A DNA stretch of 53,158 nt from JADGGV01 sp035715725. GTDB taxonomy: Bacteria; Gemmatimonadota; Gemmatimonadetes; Longimicrobiales; RSA9. The translations under genes and the position numbers were made by a program. Positions 36,989 to 46,700 of this stretch are shown here, one piece after another. Location: assembly GCA_035715725.1 (NCBI GenBank), contig DASTKT010000066.1, positions 1 to 53,158 on the forward strand, in the 5' to 3' direction. Under the pieces are notes generated by a model. The model was not told the DNA's origin. It saw only the letters and a list, made by a program, of their open reading frames with translations, and ran no database searches. Each line of letters opens with the position of its first letter. The stretch's first letter is position 1.

Positions 36989-37104
36989 TAGGTTTCCTGA
37001 CAGCGGCGACGAGCGCCCGGCGGCGCCGGCACGAACGTGGCCAGCCGCGCTGGAGAGGAGAGCGCCGCGGCGAGCGCACGCCTCACGATCGATCCGCGAG
37101 CGCG

Positions 37105-37710
37105 CTACGTCGCCCCCAGCCGCGCCACGAGGCTCTGCACCGCCGCCAGGTATTCCTCCATGCGGAATCGCTCCGGGTCCACCATCGCCTGGATCGCGCA
37201 CGCATGGACGAGCCCCGCCGTCACCGACGCCAGCCCGTCGGGCGTCATCTCCGAGAAGCCCGCCGGCTCGTCCCGGAGGACGTCCTGCGCGGTCGGCCGG
37301 AACGCCGCCCGGTATCGCTCCAGCGCCGCTCCGACGCTCTCGCGCAACGCCGGCTCGCGCGCGCCGAGCGCCCAGCACTCCAGCAGCACCCGGACTCGGT
37401 CCGGCTCGTGCGCCAGGCGATCCATCTCCTGGCGGACCAGCGCCCGGAATCGATCGAGCGCTCGCGGGATGCGGCCGATCTCCTCCGACACGCGCAGATC
37501 GAGCGTCTCCGCCACCACCCGGTCCAGCAGCTCGCTCACGAGCTGCTCCTTCCGCTTGAAGTGGAAGAGGACGAGCCCGTGGCTCAGCTTCGCCTCCGCC
37601 GCCACCGCCCGCAGCGTCAGGCCCGCGATCCCCTCCCGCTTCGCCACCTCGTACGCCGCCGCCAGAATCTGCTCCCGCCGCGCCTCTTCCGGGGCCTTCT
37701 GTCCAGGCAC
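37105..37710 (-). CDS. TetR-family transcriptional regulator
   Basis: 201 residues if it starts at the GTG at 37710, which has GAGGAG upstream and gives the usual family length. The frame extends to an ATG at 37812, but that codon lies inside the operator and has no ribosome site. The N-terminal helix-turn-helix is clear (ILAAAYEVAKREGIAG, LTLRAVAAEAKLSHGLVLFH, FKRKEQLV). The C-terminal ligand domain (about 60-200) resembles BetI/AcrR-like members. It most likely represses itself and the divergent exported-protein gene at 37916 through the inverted repeat between them. The ligand is unknown. Confidence 0.92.
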   Translation of the reverse strand: MPGQKAPEEARREQILAAAYEVAKREGIAGLTLRAVAAEAKLSHGLVLFHFKRKEQLVSELLDRVVAETLDLRVSEEIGRIPRALDRFRALVRQEMDRLAHEPDRVRVLLECWALGAREPALRESVGAALERYRAAFRPTAQDVLRDEPAGFSEMTPDGLASVTAGLVHACAIQAMVDPERFRMEEYLAAVQSLVARLGAT

Positions 37711-37810
37711 CTCGCTCCTCGATCTCTGTCTTGGGGGTTCTCGCGCCCGCTCCGTCCGCGCCCTGCGCCGGCGCCCGCTCACGCCGCCCGCCCCGCCCCG
37801 GCGCACCGGC

Positions 37811-37860
37811 ATTGACCATTTGGATAATACAAGCTAGACTCTATCATCCACATGGTCAAT
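37811..37860. promoter_or_regulatory. Dual promoter with a TetR-type inverted-repeat operator
   Basis: Two 19-bp arms, 37811-37829 and 37842-37860, match at 17 of 19 positions as an inverted repeat (ATTGACCAT-n-TGGAT-n-ATA) around a 12-bp spacer. Each arm contains a TTGACC -35 box. The plus promoter is TTGACC (37812-37817), 17 bp, TAGACT (37835-37840). The minus promoter is TTGACC (37859-37854), 17 bp, TAGCTT (37836-37831). A repressor on the arms would cover both -35 boxes. The patch is strikingly AT-rich for this genome. The regulator is very likely the TetR protein encoded beside it. Confidence 0.75.
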
Positions 37861-37915
37861 CCAGCCGCGCCCGTCCGGCGGCGCCGTCCCGAGGACCGGC
37901 CGGGCCTCTCCTTCC

Positions 37916-38410
37916 ATGCGGGGGAACATGCAAGCTCACCGGCACCTCGCTCTCGCCGCCTCGCTGCTCGGGGCGCTCTCCTGCGGCCCGTACCGTAACA
38001 TCCCGGCGGGCGACGTGAGCGCCGCCGACGTCGCCTCGAGCCACCGCTGGCATGCGGCCCTCAACAGGGCCGCCGGCTCTGAGGGGGCGAGCCAGCTCGA
38101 CGGCTGGGCGGCGCTCGCGCCGGATTCGGTCACCGGCGCCACGGCGGCGTTTCTCAGCGTGTACGACGCGGAGCCGGGGAGCGTACACACCTGGGAGGTG
38201 CGTCGTGGCCGGTGCGGCGCCGATGAGGGCGCGTTCGGGCCGATCGAGGCGTACAAGCCGATCGCGGCGGGTTCCGACGGCCGCGCGACGGTGTTGACGA
38301 GTGTCCCGCTCCGCACGCCGACGACGGGAAGCTACTTCGTGAACGTCCACGGATCGGGCGGGGACCCGAGGGTGGTCGCCTGCGGTGAGTTCACGCTGCC
38401 GGCGGAGTAG
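37916..38410 (+). CDS. Secreted CHRD-like protein, possible lipoprotein
   Basis: 164 residues; the first ATG is 37916, and a second at 37928 gives 160 residues. A signal sequence (HLALAASLLGALSCG) ends in a Cys that could be a weak lipobox. The C-terminal half (VHTWEVRRGRCGADEG, then SYFVNVHGSGGDPRVVACGE) has the pattern of CHRD/SOD-like extracytoplasmic domains, where HxWxVRxGxC and YxVNVHxS...VACG recur. It would be periplasmic or lipid-anchored. The biochemical role of this family is not settled. Expression should be controlled by the divergent TetR gene through the shared operator. Confidence 0.75.
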   Translation: MRGNMQAHRHLALAASLLGALSCGPYRNIPAGDVSAADVASSHRWHAALNRAAGSEGASQLDGWAALAPDSVTGATAAFLSVYDAEPGSVHTWEVRRGRCGADEGAFGPIEAYKPIAAGSDGRATVLTSVPLRTPTTGSYFVNVHGSGGDPRVVACGEFTLPAE

Positions 38411-38549
38411 CGGGACGGAGGCGGTCGGCGCACGGCGATCCCGGCCCGGCCGAGCATCGCGGCGCCGGGCACGGTCGCGCAACGAGCCGGATTCGCCGGC
38501 GTACGACGAACGCCGGCGGAACCGCGCTCCCTGGAGGAAGGCGGAGCGG

Positions 38550-38954
38550 ATGGAAGACAGCGGTGCGACGATGCGGCTGAGGCGCCTGGCCGACGCCTTC
38601 GAGGTGCTGGCGCTGGGCACGACGGGGCTGACCATCGACCGGGACACGCGGGCGCCCGCCGGCGCGGTGTCGTGGCAGCATACGTGCAGCTTCCGGGTCC
38701 GGCTCGCGGGCGGCAGCCTCGAGGGGGCGCACGTGAGTCTCTACGTACGGGCGCAGGGGGAGGAGCTGGAGGCGATGTCCGGATCGGCCGTGCCGGCGGG
38801 AGGGGTGATCGCGCTCGACGATTCGATTGGAGTCGACGTCGCGCGAGACTATCAATGGGGGATCATCCGCTTCCGGAACGAGTCGGACATGGCGGAGACC
38901 CTTCTGAAGCACATGCGGCGGCGGCTTTGGGATCTCGGAGCCCCGAGGAACTAG
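38550..38954 (+). CDS. Small hypothetical protein
   Basis: 134 residues from the ATG at 38550, preceded by GGAGGAAGGCGGAG. No signal peptide or membrane segment. The middle (SFRVRLAGGSLEGAHVSLYV) is beta-rich and the C-terminus (MAETLLKHMRRRLWDLGA) is helical and basic. There is one Cys and no known catalytic motif. It lies 139 bp after the CHRD-like gene and 142 bp before the radical SAM gene, all on the plus strand. Function unknown; the link with the radical SAM enzyme is only positional. Confidence 0.7.
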   Translation: MEDSGATMRLRRLADAFEVLALGTTGLTIDRDTRAPAGAVSWQHTCSFRVRLAGGSLEGAHVSLYVRAQGEELEAMSGSAVPAGGVIALDDSIGVDVARDYQWGIIRFRNESDMAETLLKHMRRRLWDLGAPRN

Positions 38955-39096
38955 CCGTCGCGAACCGCGCATGAAGCAGGGCCCCGCGCGGCCGTCCAGC
39001 TACGGCGGCGCGGACTGCATCGAGGACCGGGAGCGTCGTACCGGACCGGGCGAGCGGGACCGTCCGGCGCGCAGTGACCATGACTGAAGGGGGCCC

Positions 39097-40701
39097 ATGG
39101 GAACCACTCGGCGCATCGGGATCCTCGACCTCGTCACGAAGGCTCCGACGCGGGCGCTGTGGAGCCGGGTGATGAATCCGAGCCTCGCCAGCATCATGCC
39201 CCAGGCCCTGGCCGCGTGGTGCGAGGAGCTCGGGCACCGCGTCACGTTCGTCTGCTACACGGGCTTCGAGGACCTCCGGGCGGAGCTGCCCGCCGGAATG
39301 GATCTCCTCTTCGTCGGCGCGTTCACGCAGGCCGCGCAGCTCGCGTACGCGATCAGCAACATGTTCCGCCAGCGCGGCGCCGTGACGGTCCTCGGCGGAC
39401 CGCACGCCCGCTGCTACCCGGACGACGCCCGCAAGTACTTCGATTACGTGCTCGGCTTCACGGACCGGGCGCTCGTCGAGGAGGTGCTGCGGGACTGTGG
39501 ACCTCACCGGCCGCTGGGCGTGCACCTGAGCGCGCCGCGCCAGCCGGCCTCGCTCCCGGGCGTGCGGGAGCGCTGGAAGTTCATCGCGCCGACCCTCGCC
39601 AAGTGCCCCACGAAGATCAAGGTCGTGCCCATGATCGGAAGCCTCGGGTGCCCCTACACCTGCAGCTTCTGCATCGACTCCACCGTCGAGTACCAGCCCA
39701 TGAGCTACGACCAGATCCGGGAGGACCTCCGCTTCCTGATGAAGACGGTGCGCCACCCGGTGGTCGGCTGGCACGATCCGAATTTCGGCGTGCGCTTCGA
39801 CGACTTCCTGGGCGCCATCGAGGACGTCGTGCCGCCGGGCGCCATCTCGTTCATCGCCGAGAGCAGCCTGTCGCTCCTCTCCGAGCCGAAGCTGAAGCGG
39901 CTGCGCACCGCCGGCTTCAAGGCCATGCTTCCCGGGATCGAGTCCTGGTACACGCTCGGCAACAAGGCGAAGACCGGACGCAAGCAGGGGATCGACAAGG
40001 TCGAGCAGGTCTCCGAGCACGTCAACCTGATCCTCGAGTACATCCCGTACGTCCAGACGAACTTCGTGCTCGGACTGGACGACGACAGCGGGAGCGAGCC
40101 CTTCGAGCTCACCAAGCGCTTCCTGGACCGCACGCCCGGCGCGTTCCCGGGCTACTCCCTTCTCTCCGCCTTCGGCGAGGCCGCGCCGCTCAATCGCGAG
40201 CTGCAGAGGTCCGGGCGCGTGCTTCCCTTCCCGTTCCACTTCCTCAACAACAATCACGCGATGAACGTCCGGCCCCTGAACTACGGTTGGCCGGAGTTTT
40301 ACGACCGGCTCATCGACCTCTCGAGGTACTCCTTCTCGTGGAGGACGATGGCGCGCCGGGCCCGCGGCACGCGGCCCGGCGTCGCGACCTGGCTCAACGT
40401 CGTGCGGGGGATCTCCTCGGAGGGGGCCGGCCGGATCCGGTACCACACCACCATCCGGCGGCTGCTGGACAGCGACCGCTCGCTGCGCGCCTTCTTCGAG
40501 GGCGAGACCCGGACGGTTCCGGCCTTCTACGTCGACCGCGTGAAGCGGGATCTCGGACCGTTCTGGGACTTCCTCCCGCCCGGAGCGCTGGAGCACGACC
40601 CGGAGGCGTACCTCGCCCGGGAGCGCGGGCGGCTCGTCCCCCTGACGGCGAGAGGCTCCACCGGCGGCGAGCGGCGGGCGGAGGACTCGCCCCGGGCGTG
40701 A
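39097..40701 (+). CDS. B12-binding-type radical SAM protein
   Basis: 534 residues, AAGGGGG site. The N-terminal 140 residues form a Rossmann-like cobalamin-binding-type domain (MPQALAAWCEELGHRVTFVC, VTVLGGPHARCYPDDARKYF), but the classic D-x-H-x-x-G cobalamin loop is not evident. The radical SAM core has the cluster cysteines Cys185, Cys189 and Cys192 (GCPYTCSFCID), followed by VGWHDPNFGVRFDDF and LPGIESWYTLGNKAKTG. The C-terminal 150 residues are unassigned. It would cleave SAM reductively and modify an unknown substrate by radical chemistry. Convergent with the glucan synthase gene. Confidence 0.9.
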   Translation: MGTTRRIGILDLVTKAPTRALWSRVMNPSLASIMPQALAAWCEELGHRVTFVCYTGFEDLRAELPAGMDLLFVGAFTQAAQLAYAISNMFRQRGAVTVLGGPHARCYPDDARKYFDYVLGFTDRALVEEVLRDCGPHRPLGVHLSAPRQPASLPGVRERWKFIAPTLAKCPTKIKVVPMIGSLGCPYTCSFCIDSTVEYQPMSYDQIREDLRFLMKTVRHPVVGWHDPNFGVRFDDFLGAIEDVVPPGAISFIAESSLSLLSEPKLKRLRTAGFKAMLPGIESWYTLGNKAKTGRKQGIDKVEQVSEHVNLILEYIPYVQTNFVLGLDDDSGSEPFELTKRFLDRTPGAFPGYSLLSAFGEAAPLNRELQRSGRVLPFPFHFLNNNHAMNVRPLNYGWPEFYDRLIDLSRYSFSWRTMARRARGTRPGVATWLNVVRGISSEGAGRIRYHTTIRRLLDSDRSLRAFFEGETRTVPAFYVDRVKRDLGPFWDFLPPGALEHDPEAYLARERGRLVPLTARGSTGGERRAEDSPRA

Positions 40702-40716
40702 TCGCGGCGCGCCGCT

Positions 40717-40733
40717 CGGGCCGGAGCGGCCCG
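40717..40733. terminator. Candidate bidirectional terminator hairpin
   Basis: CGGGCC (40717-40722) pairs with GGCCCG (40728-40733) around a GGAGC loop, in the 52-bp gap between two converging genes. Short stem, no T tract. Confidence 0.35.
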
Positions 40734-40753
40734 GTGGGCGTCTTCGCCTTCCG

Positions 40754-43700
40754 CTAGAACGCGCTGCGGTCCACTCCGCCCCCGGGCCGCACGAGCACGT
40801 CGTGCCGGGCGCCGTCGTCCTCGAGCGGGATCCCGGGGCCGTCGAGAAGCGTACCGTCGAGGCTCACCTCCGCGGGCTCGCGCCGCAGCCTGCCTGGGCT
40901 CTGCACGCGGATCGCGTAGACGCTCCGGCCGAAGCGGTACTCGATGCTGTACTCCGGCCACGCCTCCGGTACGCACGGCTGGACGGAGAGTGTGGCGCCC
41001 CGCTTCGTGAACCCCAGGATCGCCTCCACGCCGACGCGGTACATCCAGCTCGCCGACCCCGTGTACCACGTCCACCCCCCGCGCCCGAGCTGGCCGGCCG
41101 CGGTGTAGACATCCGCCGCGACGACGTACGGCTCGACCCGGTATGTCTCCACCTCTTCGGGCGTCCGCGCGCGGGTCAGCGGGTTCACCATCTGGTACAG
41201 CTCGAACGCACGGTCACCGTCACCGCGCAGCGCCGTGGCCAGGACGACCCAGAGGGCCGCGTGCGTGTACTGCGCGCCGTTCTCGCGGACCCCCGGCAGG
41301 TACCCCTTGATGTAGCCCGGATCGCGCGGACCGCTGTCGAACGGGGGGGTCAGGAGCGGAAGCAGCCGGGCATCGTCGCGCACGAGGTGCCGCGCGAGGG
41401 AGTCCATCGCTTGCGCCTGCCGCGCCGCGTCGCCTGCGCCCGAGATCACGCTCCAGCTCTGGGCGATGGAGTCGATGCGGCATTCTTGGTTCGCCGCGGA
41501 GCCGAGCGGCGTGCCGTCGTCGAAGTACCCGCGCCGGTACCACTCGCCGTCCCAGCCGTGCGCCTCCACCGCCTCGGCGTACGCATCTGCCCGGTCCCTC
41601 AGCTCGTGCGCGACCGCCTCTTCGCGGCGCACAGCCGCGAGACCCGCGAAGCTCCGCAGCGTCGCGACCAGGAACCAGCCCAGCCACACGCTCTCTCCAC
41701 GGCCCTCGGCCCCGACACGGTTCATCCCGTCGTTCCAGTCGCCCGTGCCGATGAGGGGGAGGCCGTGCGCCCCGACGGTGCACGCCCGTCGAAGCGCACG
41801 GAGGCAGTGCTCGTAGAGCGTCGCATCCTCGTCGGCGACGAGGGGCAGATCGTAGGCCTCGTGCTCGCCCGGGGCCAGCACGCGCATCTGCAGGAACGGG
41901 ACGCGCTCGTCGAGCACGGACGCATCCCCGGTTACGCGGACGTAGTGCTCGGCCACGTAGGGAAGCCAGACGAGGTCGTCCGAGAAGCGGGTCCGGATGC
42001 CGCGCCCGCTCTGCGGATGCCACCAGTGCTGCACGTCCCCTTCGAGGAACTGGCGCGCCGCGGCGCGCAGGATGTGCTCGCGCGCGATGCCGGGCTCGGC
42101 GTACACGAACGCCATCACGTCCTGGAGCTGGTCGCGGAAGCCGTACGCGCCGCTGCTCTGGTACAGCGCCGAGCGCGCCCACAGCCGGCAGGCGAGCGCC
42201 TGGTACAGCGTCCAGCGGTTCACCATCGCGTCGAAGGACGGCTCCGGCGTACGCACCGTCAGGACCGACAGTCGATCGTCCCACGCCGCCGCCGTCCGGG
42301 CGGCGGCCTCACGCGCCGCTCCCACGTCGCGGTACCGGGCAATGACGCGCCGCGCCTCGACCTCGCTCGCGGCGGCACCGAGCACCACGACGAGCTCCCG
42401 CGTCTCGTCGGGCGCGAGCTCCAGCACGCACTCCAGCGCCGCGCACGGATCGAGGCCGGCCCCCGTCGCCCCCGTGAGCGTCCCGGCGCGCAGCGCCGCC
42501 GGATCCCCGGCGTGGCCGTTGCGCCCGAGGAACTCGCGCCGGTCCGCCGTGTGCGCCGTCACCGGCTCGCTGAGGCCGCAGAACGCCGTCCACCCCGCGA
42601 ACTGCGGGTCAAAGTGGTTGCACGCGTGGATCGCCCCCTGCTCCGGATCGAACGAGGTCCGGATGAGATGCTGCGTGCGCTCGCGCAGCACGCCCAGCGT
42701 CCACTCGACGTATGCCGTGACGCTGATGACGCGCGCCCGCTCCCCGTGGTTCGTCACGCGCAGCAGCGAGAGCTTGACCGGCTCGTCTTCCGCCATCAAC
42801 AGTGTGAGGTGCGTCGCAATGCCCCCGTGCTCGTGCGCGAACGTCGACATCCCTGCGCCGTGGCGGATGCGGTACGGCGCCTCGGTGCGGATCGGCGCGG
42901 GCGTGGCGCTCCACAGCTCGCCGGTCTCGTCGTCCCGGAGATAGAGCACCTCACCCGCCGGGTCGCTCACCGGGTCGTTCGACCATGGCGTCAGCCGGAA
43001 GGAGAAGCTGTTCTCCGCCCAGGTGAAGCCGGCCCCGCGCTCGGTCAGGACGAAGCCGCCGTGAGGCGTGGCCACGACGTTCGCCCACGGCGCGGGCGGC
43101 ACATGGTCGCCGCGGACCAGAACCTCGTACTCCCCGGTGCGCGCCAGCCCGCCGTACCCGTTCTCGAACAGCGGCGTCGCGGCGGGCTCCGCCGCCGGAT
43201 CGGCGCCGGCCGCGTCACGCGGGCCGCGCGGCGGCCGGGCCCCCCCGGCGATGGCGAGCGTTCCGACCGCGAGCGCATGCACGCGCTGGCGCCACACCTC
43301 GAGCAGCCCGGCCGAATGCCGCTCGGGCCGCGCCGGTTGGGTCTGCGTCTCCTGCTCCTCCGGCTCCGCCGCGCCCGCCCGGTTCGTGGGGTCCGCGATC
43401 CGGCCAAGCGAGCGGCCGTCGCAGAGGACGCGGACCGCCGCCGTCGCGTTCAGCATGAGCAGGGCATCGGCGCCGATCAGGTCGCCGCGCCGGAGGTGGA
43501 CGCCGCCCGGCGTGTCCGTGGCCGCCGCGCCGCTCGTTGCGGAGAGCGCGGCGAGGATCTGGTCGTTCAGCTCCTGGAGGTATGTCGCGCCGTGGGCGTT
43601 CAGGACCACCAGGTCGACCTTCATTCCATGGCGGGCCCAGTAGTGGTGCGCCGTGAAGAGCTGCCGGAGCGTCGGCAGCCCGTCGGGCGAGCCGATCGTC

Positions 43701-46700
43701 GCCAGCAGGATCGGCAGGTCGCCGGAGATTCCGAGCTGCCAGAGGAGTGGCTGAGAGCCGCGGTTGCGGCGCAGCTCATCCGGCGACGCGCGCAACGCGC
43801 TGCCTGGATAGAGCAGATGGCCGGCGAGATCCTGGAACACGGCGGCGTCGCCCGGAGTGACGCCCAGCTCCCGCAGCTCGACCTGCGCGGAGGTCCACGC
43901 CAGCTCGAAGGCGCGCTGCGCGGCATGCGGCTCGTGGTAGCGGTCCGCGAGCTCGAAGGCGCGCTCGCGCGTGGGGGCCACCAGCGTCGTGAAGGCCACG
44001 GACGCCGACTGCCCCGGCCTCAGCAGCAGGCGGGCCCGCAGGCTGAAGATCGGGTCGAGCACGGCGCCCGTGGTGCCCGAAAGCGCGCCGTCGCGCTCCA
44101 GCGCGATCGGCTCGCGCACCGACCGCCCCCGCCCCAGGAAGCGGGCGCGGTCGGTCTCGCACGTCACCTCCCCGATGCGCTCCGTCCCGGTGGACAGCAG
44201 GTGGACGCACCACGAGGGCCGCTCCTCGGGCGAGCGCGGCCGCCGCGTGGCCGTCACCGCCGAACACCACGCGTGCCATTCGGTCTCGACGAACAGGTTC
44301 GAGAAGGCGGGATGCGCGCGGTCCGCGTCCGGCGGGGCGAGAACGATCTCGCCATAGCTGGTGAGCTCCACCTCCCGGGTCACGTCGCCGTTGTTGGTGA
44401 CGGTCACCCGTCGGACCTCCGCCGAGTCCTCCGGCACGACGGTGATCTCGGTGCGCGTCTCCACCGCGCCATCGACGCGTTGAAACGTGACGCGGTCCGT
44501 GGCGAGCAGGGCGCGGTACCAGTCCGCCGGCGCACACACCGGCTGGTGCGCGGCCGACCACGCCCGCCCGCCCGTGAGATCCTTCACGTAGCAGAATTGC
44601 CCGCTGTCGTCCCGCGTCGCGTCGGCCCTCCAGCGTGTGACGGCGAGCCCCTCGTGGCTGCTGTACCCCGACCCGCAGTGGCTCACCATCAGCGTGTACG
44701 GCAGGTATCCGAGAAGCGCCACGTGTGGCCGCGGCGCATCGACCGTCTCGAACTCGCGCACCGCGGGCTGGTTCGGCTCCGGCTCCGGTCTGGCCGCGTC
44801 GGCCCCGGCGCCCTGCGGGTCCTGCAGGACGAGACGACGCGGAATTCGCTCGTAGAGGAGCAGCTCCGCCGAGCGCACGAGCGAATCGGCGTGGAACCGG
44901 CGCTGCCACACGTCCGCCGTGAGGACGTTCGTGAGGGCGACGAGCCCCATTCCGATATGGTGCGCCATGTACGTCCGGACGATGGCGAACCGCTGCCCCG
45001 GCTCGGGGCGCGTGTAGTCGATCGCGTCGCGGAAGCCATAGGGCCCGAGCGCGCCGGCCCGCTCCAGCGCCCCCAGGTTCGCCAGCGCCGGCAGCGGGAC
45101 CACCGGCGCGGCGAGGGCCGTCGCGTACGGGGCGATCACCAGGTCGTGCCCGAGCCCGCGCTTCAGGCCGAGGTCCGGGACGCCGAACGCCCGGTACTGG
45201 TAGGTGCGATGCCGGTCCCGGAGGTTGTACGCGCTCTCGCTCACTCCCCACGGGACCTTCCGCGCGGCGGCGTATGCCATCTGCCGCCGGACCGCGCCAC
45301 CGTACGTCTGGTCGAGCAGCGTGAGCGGGAACGAGCGCATCACGAGCCCCGGCATCAGGTACTCGAACATGCTCCCGCTCCACGAGACGAGCGCCGTCGC
45401 GCCGGCCGCGCGGGTCAGGCCGCGGCCGAGCCGGAACCAGTGGTCCACCGGGACGTCGTTCTTCGCGATGGCGACGAAGCTGGCCAGCCGCGCCTCCGAG
45501 GCGAGGAGGTCGTAGTACGAGCCGTCCAGCGCGTGCGAGCCCCGGTCGTAGCCGATCGCGAACAGCTTGCGGCCGTCGTCGTACAGGAAGCGGAACTCCA
45601 TCCCGAGCGCATAGGCGTACGCGCGCTCCGCCAGCCTCTCCAGGCGGGCGAGCAGGTCGGCGGCCACCTGCGAGCCCGCCGCGAGCTGGTTGAGCGTCGC
45701 CGAGGGCCCCGCTTCGATGTCGCCGCGCCCGAGCGTCGGCCGGGCGCCGAGGTCGCTGAGTAGCGCGGCGTGCTCGGCGATCCGGCGGAGGCTCCACGCG
45801 ATCCACTCCATGGCCGGCTCCGCCACCTCCGGCGCGAGCCCGGCGCTCGCGAGGGCGTCGTGCGCCCGCTGGAGCGGCGCGGCGACGGCGGCCGGCGAGA
45901 TCGTCGCGCGCCGGGCTTCGCCGAGCGCCGCCCGCGCGATCCAGACCTGCTCTCCGACCGCCGTGACCGTCTTCCGCAACGCAGGGGTCGAGTCGATCCC
46001 CGCGGTGGTCAGCACCGCCAGACGCTGGTCCGCCAGGCCGAGCGCCACCGCGAGCGCGCGCCAGATGCGCGCGTCCGAGACCGGCTCCGCGCCCGCCCCC
46101 AGGCACGCGTGCCGCAGGGCGATGAGGTGGCCGGCGAGATTGCCGCTGTCCACCGTGGAGATGTACGCGGGCTCAAGGACCTCGAGGTCCCGCAGGTCGT
46201 ACCAGTTGTAGAGGTGCCCGTGAAACCGCCGCATCCGGTCCATCGACCCGAACGCGAGCTCCAGGCGGCGCGCCATGTCCTTCACGGTGATGAACCCGAG
46301 ATCGTAGGCGCTGGCCGTGGCGAGGAGCTGCAGCCCGATATTCGTGGGGGACGTCCTCATCGCCACCACGGCGGCCGGGTCCTCCTGGTAGTTGTCGGGC
46401 GCGAGCCAGTTCGTTTCCGCGCTCACGAAGCGGTCGAAGAAGCGCCAGTGCAGCAGCGCGAAGCGCAGCGCCTCGAGCTCCCGGGCCGGCGTCAGGAGCG
46501 GCTGCGTGCGGAGCGCCGGCGCGTTGAGCGCCTGCGCGATCCCGGGCGAAGCGGCCCAGAGGCCGAGCAGCGGGATCAGCGTGCCGGCGAGGAGCCAGAG
46601 GCGGGACACGTCCAAGCCGGGGCCGGCGCCGACCCCCGGCGTGGCGTCGGGCGCGGCCGCCTGGGCGCGCCACATCTCCAGGCCGACCACGACGCACAGC

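Noticed and set aside
37711..37812. Longer TetR start at 37812
   Set aside because: The codon lies inside the operator, lacks a ribosome site, and would add a low-complexity basic leader; the GTG at 37710 has GAGGAG and gives normal length.
36299..37819. Minus-strand frame of about 500 codons overlapping the TetR and STAS-like genes
   Set aside because: Out of frame with both recognisable proteins and Gly/Ala/Arg-rich; a shadow.
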